Assembly (NCBI RefSeq): GCF_000820165.1
Contig: NZ_CDDD01000042.1
Span: forward strand, 37,949 to 96,741
DNA: 58,793 nt
Origin: Aeromonas taiwanensis
GTDB taxonomy: Bacteria > Pseudomonadota > Gammaproteobacteria > Enterobacterales > Aeromonadaceae
Direction: 5' to 3'
Shown here: positions 56,101 to 58,793 of the stretch, one piece after another
How positions within the stretch are numbered: position 1 is the first letter of the stretch
Layout: each line of letters starts with the position of its first letter
The notes under the pieces: generated by a model
Database searches by the model: none
What the model was told of the DNA's origin: nothing
Seen by the model: the letters and a program-made list of their open reading frames with translations, nothing else
Position numbers and translations under genes: made by a program

Positions 56101-58793
56101 ATCGCTGGCACCAAACTGGGACCAGGTCAGTACCTGGGGCTTATCTTCCGACCCGGAGCTGTAACCCCCTGCTGCGGTCGGCGCTCGATCGTTGTCTGTG
56201 ATGGTGCCGGTACCGCTCTGGCCGCCCACCGTCACGGTCAGCGTCTCTGTCGCCTCGGCAAGACGGTCGTCCACCGTCGGTATGGTGACGGTCAACCCGG
56301 AAACCCCGGCCGGTACCGTGATCTTGCCGGTAGTGCTGTTGTAGGTCACGCCGTTGCTGAACTGGGCATTGCCCCAGTCCTGGTTGGAGGCGGGGTTGCT
56401 GCCGCTGCCCCTGATGGCGAAGTCATATTGCGTCGCCTCCTGGGTCGCGTCGGACAGGGTCACCGTATGTTGCAGATTGCCGCCTTCGGTCACGCTATCG
56501 GCAGAGATCCCCTGCACCGTCGGCGTAAAGAGCGGTTTGGTGGCAAAGGACCCAATGCTGACGTCACCATCCCCATCCACCACCCGGATCCGGAAGTCGA
56601 TGTCGCCATCTCCCTGGGGTTTGGACATGTTCTGGTACTGGAAGAACTCCCACTTGCCGGTGGCCGGGGTGAACTCCAGCCTGAACACCAAAGTGCCGTC
56701 ACTGGCTTCGCCATACAGGGTATTGGGTAGACCTACTTTGCTGGAAATTGAGATCTCTTTACCAGTAGCTGTCATCAAACCCACTTCATTGGATCCCAAA
56801 AGCTCTATACGTCCCTTACCATCTGCCCCCCACTGCGGGGTCACGGTGCCAGAACCATAGGCGATGGCCTGCGCCGTGTCGGCACCGAGGAACTCGATGC
56901 TCTTCACCGTGAAGTCGCTGTTGTCGCCATAGAGGCCGTTACCATTGTTGGTGGCCTTGATCACCATGGTATCGAAACCGCCCTGCTGCACCTGGAAGTT
57001 CTGGTTGAACTCCCCACCTGCCGCCGTCGAGTTGAATACCAGGGTATTGATCAGTACCCCGCCACGATAGAACTCCACGACGCCGCTCTCCAGCTCGCCA
57101 CCAAACATCTGGCTGAACTTGATGTTGGCACCATAGGCCACCTTGCCCGCGTCCAGTCTGACGATCAGCTGCTCGGAAGCGGAGGACCCATCCGCGAAGT
57201 GGCGGAAATCTATCTCGTTGGCGAGGTTGTGGTTCGGTGAGCCGACGCTGGACACGCCAAGTCCGGCGCTGGAGCCGTTGACATTAGCCGCCGTCAGCTT
57301 CGAGTCGGTCGCCGAAGTGAAGCCCATCGCCGTGATGCTGAAGCCGTTCGCGTTCAGGGTCGAATGGTTGCCACTGAACAGGGTCAGATCGAAGAAGCCG
57401 GTCAACACGTTCGGGATATTGGTCTTCACCACGGACACCGCATCGCTGTTGCCGGCGATGGGGGAATCATCCTCGACGCTGACATCCAGCGTGCCTTTGG
57501 TGCTGCCGCTGCCATCGGAGACCTCCACATCCAGTTGGAACGACAGCTTGTCTTCCGAGGTCGTATCCCCGTGGTCGAGGGGGCCCTTGAGGGTCACGTC
57601 ATAGGTCCACTCTCCCTTGCCGCTGGTATTGGGTGCCGTCAGCTTGACCTCGACCACAGCCTTGTAATCGGCGCCGCCAATCGCCCCCGTGTACCCAACC
57701 AATGTCTTGCTGCCCGGGTCCCAGCACCACTGGACCTTGGCCCCACCGGATGTAAGTCCGTTGGGCCCCGTCGGCCCGTTCAGGGAGATGCTGAGGGTAC
57801 TGCTATCCACGTCACCCACGGAAAGAGTACCGGACGCTTTGATGGCGTTGGTGGTATCCGGGTTGCCGGCCGTGTCAGCAATGCCGTTTGCCAGCCCCTC
57901 CTCGGAGACGACAGCACCGTTGGAGATCGTCAACGTTGGCAGATCGTTGACCGCATCCACCTTGATGGTCACGGTTGCGGGGCTCGCATCCACGGCGCCG
58001 TCATTGTCCACCGCCACATAATGGAAGCTGGTATTGCCATTCCAGTTGGCAGCCGGAGTAAAGGTCAGCTTGCTGGCGTCCGCCAGCGCAATGCTTTGAC
58101 CCGCGCTCACCGCCACACCGCCCAGATAGAGGATGCCGTTAGCCGGCAGACTCTGGATGGTGAAGCTCACTACAGTGCCATCAATGTCACTGCCAGAAAG
58201 AGTCGGGATGGCGATGCTGGCGGCATCTTCCAGACCGTTTGCCTGCTTGCTCGCCGTCTCCGGCGCGTCATTCAGGATCTGCGCGTTGTCGCTGCCCGGC
58301 AGGGAGACGTTGCCCGCCTTGTCGGTCTGGGTCGCCGTCACCGTCAACGACTTGCCGTTGGCCGGGGTCGTTTCCGTCCAGCTGATGGTGCCGTTCTGAT
58401 AGCCGTAGCTCTTGCCATTGCTTGCCAGCAGGGTGCCATCGGCCTTGAGCGTCAACTGGACAGTGCTGTTCACCCCGCCATTGTTGATGGTCAGCGTCAC
58501 CTTGCCGCCCGCAACCAGGTCTGCGTGATTGATCCCGGCGCGTACCTGGATCTGATCATTACCAATCTCGGCCTTGGTCAGCATCTGGTCATTGTTGGTA
58601 TCGTCCACGATAACCACGGTCGGGGCCGGGGAAGCTACGCTGTCCAGGATCGCCTGCTCGCTGTCAGTCGCCGGGTTGCCCGCCTTGTCAGTCACGTCCG
58701 CCTTCACGGTGAACGTGCCATCCGCCAGGCCGCTGGCCCCCAGGTCTACGGTGGTGCTGAACTTGCCGTCGGTCACGGTCGCGGTGAAGGTCA
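53110..58793 (-). CDS. Giant RTX adhesin, 5'-truncated (C-terminal 1894 codons)
   Basis: Reading frame open to the right edge; N-terminus outside. From the edge: Ig-like/T1SS-143-type repeats (58793-57900 with [14 protein letters not shown]; cadherin-like [10 protein letters not shown]), DUF-type modules (about 57900-56500), Calx-beta (about 56450-56200, [13 protein letters not shown]), RTX block 1 (about 55620-55430, [11 protein letters not shown]), VWA domain with MIDAS DSSGS (54733-54753) and [11 protein letters not shown] block 2 (53920-53450, [11 protein letters not shown] repeats), C-terminal type I secretion signal ending [11 protein letters not shown]. Ca2+-dependent, LapA/FrhA/MpAFP-like; exported by a type I system not in this window. 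Confidence 0.93.
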   Translation of the reverse strand, partial: TFTATVTDGKFSTTVDLGASGLADGTFTVKADVTDKAGNPATDSEQAILDSVASPAPTVVIVDDTNNDQMLTKAEIGNDQIQVRAGINHADLVAGGKVTLTINNGGVNSTVQLTLKADGTLLASNGKSYGYQNGTISWTETTPANGKSLTVTATQTDKAGNVSLPGSDNAQILNDAPETASKQANGLEDAASIAIPTLSGSDIDGTVVSFTIQSLPANGILYLGGVAVSAGQSIALADASKLTFTPAANWNGNTSFHYVAVDNDGAVDASPATVTIKVDAVNDLPTLTISNGAVVSEEGLANGIADTAGNPDTTNAIKASGTLSVGDVDSSTLSISLNGPTGPNGLTSGGAKVQWCWDPGSKTLVGYTGAIGGADYKAVVEVKLTAPNTSGKGEWTYDVTLKGPLDHGDTTSEDKLSFQLDVEVSDGSGSTKGTLDVSVEDDSPIAGNSDAVSVVKTNIPNVLTGFFDLTLFSGNHSTLNANGFSITAMGFTSATDSKLTAANVNGSSAGLGVSSVGSPNHNLANEIDFRHFADGSSASEQLIVRLDAGKVAYGANIKFSQMFGGELESGVVEFYRGGVLINTLVFNSTAAGGEFNQNFQVQQGGFDTMVIKATNNGNGLYGDNSDFTVKSIEFLGADTAQAIAYGSGTVTPQWGADGKGRIELLGSNEVGLMTATGKEISISSKVGLPNTLYGEASDGTLVFRLEFTPATGKWEFFQYQNMSKPQGDGDIDFRIRVVDGDGDVSIGSFATKPLFTPTVQGISADSVTEGGNLQHTVTLSDATQEATQYDFAIRGSGSNPASNQDWGNAQFSNGVTYNSTTGKITVPAGVSGLTVTIPTVDDRLAEATETLTVTVGGQSGTGTITDNDRAPTAAGGYSSGSEDKPQVLTWSQFGASDDQADSDLSVKIGSLPLNGKLEYLNAAGQWVAVSSGTLISYAEVNAGHLRFVPGVNESSSSASNGGGATVGNMKGDYASFDYQVSDGANLSNSGKLVIDVTAVADKPTVNVTLMGNGMPSYSQSFPSAGITTGQFQSGGFDKGALGITNTLTDSTSSKDSVVGGDGNDYIVSVKGGGDHFVGGNGNDVLVGGNSVSGDTLDGGVGNDILVAGLGGDTLYGGAGDKDIAVLSGNRADYAITKGSGYSINDRWFNFSVTEKGVGITKALHDVEYVQFADGLYQLNQITGELTLVQPTVVDYPLEVSASLSDRDGSEVLDSLVLSGMPKGAELYNGNQLLGTVGVDGKLTLTASSGLWSASTLDVKLSGLTLRVPGSSAGQVDLKVDAIAREVGTDKTSSASDNDSIRLSYFNATEGEPGDQNRTYGSEHNIVVGDLDGSVVLPGQNYNIAFMVDSSGSIGSEAMETIKAQLTQVFTSLKNSAGTEGAGKVNIFLVDFDSQANKSISVDLKDVNALTKLQSVLDSMNGSYWNGGTTNYEDALKTTSNWFNSDTAKNNANAKNLAYFITDGAPNTYYDYEKTNPIVNQVTGERLDAFVNVNNYVPGEVFSANIGGTSRVLIDANGRVQQWSQGNNNKWSSTSIGTLRAQGDGTFEISTTYDDSYWALQNALAVLPLLALNKVTLEAIGIGGNVSIDTLKQFDSDQVVQSNVSAGDLANSILGSSVNNLPGADRFDGGAGDDILFGDAVRFTDISGEGYAAIKQYVAGKLGAGSVTDAQVHSYITGHVSEFDQSSANDKGDTLYGGDGNDILFGQGGDDFLYGGAGNDILFGGSGNDTLYGESGSDVLSGGSGNDTLYGGTGNDVLSGGLGNDILVGGLGDDILKGDAGADTFTWLKGDTETGKVAKDYIVDFSKSEGDKLDLSDLLDSDGSKTESSLKSLLSVFQDNEGVHLQVKESGAAPVTQEIVLMNHTFDTLTGGSGTTANQVIDFMLQNNMLDIDK
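53450..53920 (-). repeat. RTX nonapeptide repeat block 2
   Basis: Roughly ten GGxGxDxLx-type nonapeptides within the adhesin ([30 protein letters not shown]), which bind Ca2+ and drive folding after export. The nonapeptides give local DNA repetition. Confidence 0.9.
55430..55620 (-). repeat. RTX nonapeptide repeat block 1
   Basis: About six imperfect GGxGNDxLV-type repeats ([32 protein letters not shown]) upstream of the VWA domain. Confidence 0.85.

Overview
The window is about 58.8 kb of high-GC gammaproteobacterial chromosome, almost certainly from Aeromonas (hydrophila/dhakensis/sobria group). The strongest pointers are a 588-residue thermolysin-type elastase matching AhyB, a 425-residue proline iminopeptidase of the A. 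sobria type with GQSFGG at Ser146, and enterobacterial/Vibrio-like housekeeping synteny (tRNA-Gly array-orn-rsgA-psd; ybbP-ybbA divergent from tesA; trmB-yggL). No prophage, insertion sequence, CRISPR array or integron was seen. The region reads as core chromosome with secreted virulence or nutrition factors between housekeeping genes.

Layout. 1-600: five identical tRNA-Gly(GCC) genes on the minus strand, with a tRNA-like scrap at the left edge. 0.8-4.3 kb: orn, divergent from rsgA-psd and three small genes. 4.3-7.4 kb: a small lipoprotein, a PAS-GGDEF-EAL protein with a broken GGDEF site, and rraB. 7.8-10.1 kb: a secreted M6 metalloprotease. 10.3-11.7 kb: a protein of unknown function, tRNA-Phe and tRNA-Asn, and two small minus-strand genes. 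11.9-16.9 kb: pip and a full-length ABCC/MRP-like ABC transporter. 17-22 kb (minus): small lipoprotein, subtilase, triple-rhodanese protein, glutaminase, yggL, trmB. 22.3-27.4 kb: M28 peptidase lipoprotein, MocR/LysN-like aminotransferase, CSS-EAL phosphodiesterase, YfcH-like epimerase. 27.5-31.5 kb: ybbP-ybbA divergent from tesA, with a triplicated ybbP start region. 31.5-34.6 kb (minus): cheV, a porin, a CBS-pair protein. 34.8-38.0 kb (plus): yheS, a TIGR02444-type gene, rlmJ. 38-39.5 kb: small membrane proteins and a putative two-domain lysozyme inhibitor. 39.6-48.5 kb (minus): putP, an L,D-transpeptidase, ybdG, ackA, a YhcH-family gene, a PlsC-like acyltransferase, two GNAT acetyltransferases. 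48.8-50.6 kb: ahyB. 50.6-52.9 kb: LysR regulator divergent from mdtH. 53.1 kb to the right edge (minus): the C-terminal 1,894 codons of a giant RTX adhesin whose N-terminus lies outside the window.

How the genes work together. Secreted or envelope hydrolysis is prominent: the M6, S8, M28 and M4 proteases, with cytoplasmic proline iminopeptidase, could degrade protein and peptides. Two EAL proteins, a chemotaxis coupling protein and an RTX adhesin fit a motile-to-sessile lifestyle. Short intrinsic terminators separate most transcription units, so operons here are small. The most unusual items are the serially duplicated ybbP start region (three ATGA-overlapped starts), the eukaryote-style ABCC transporter with a TTG start, terminator-like hairpins in the leaders of the M6 protease and YhcH genes, and the VWA-RTX adhesin.
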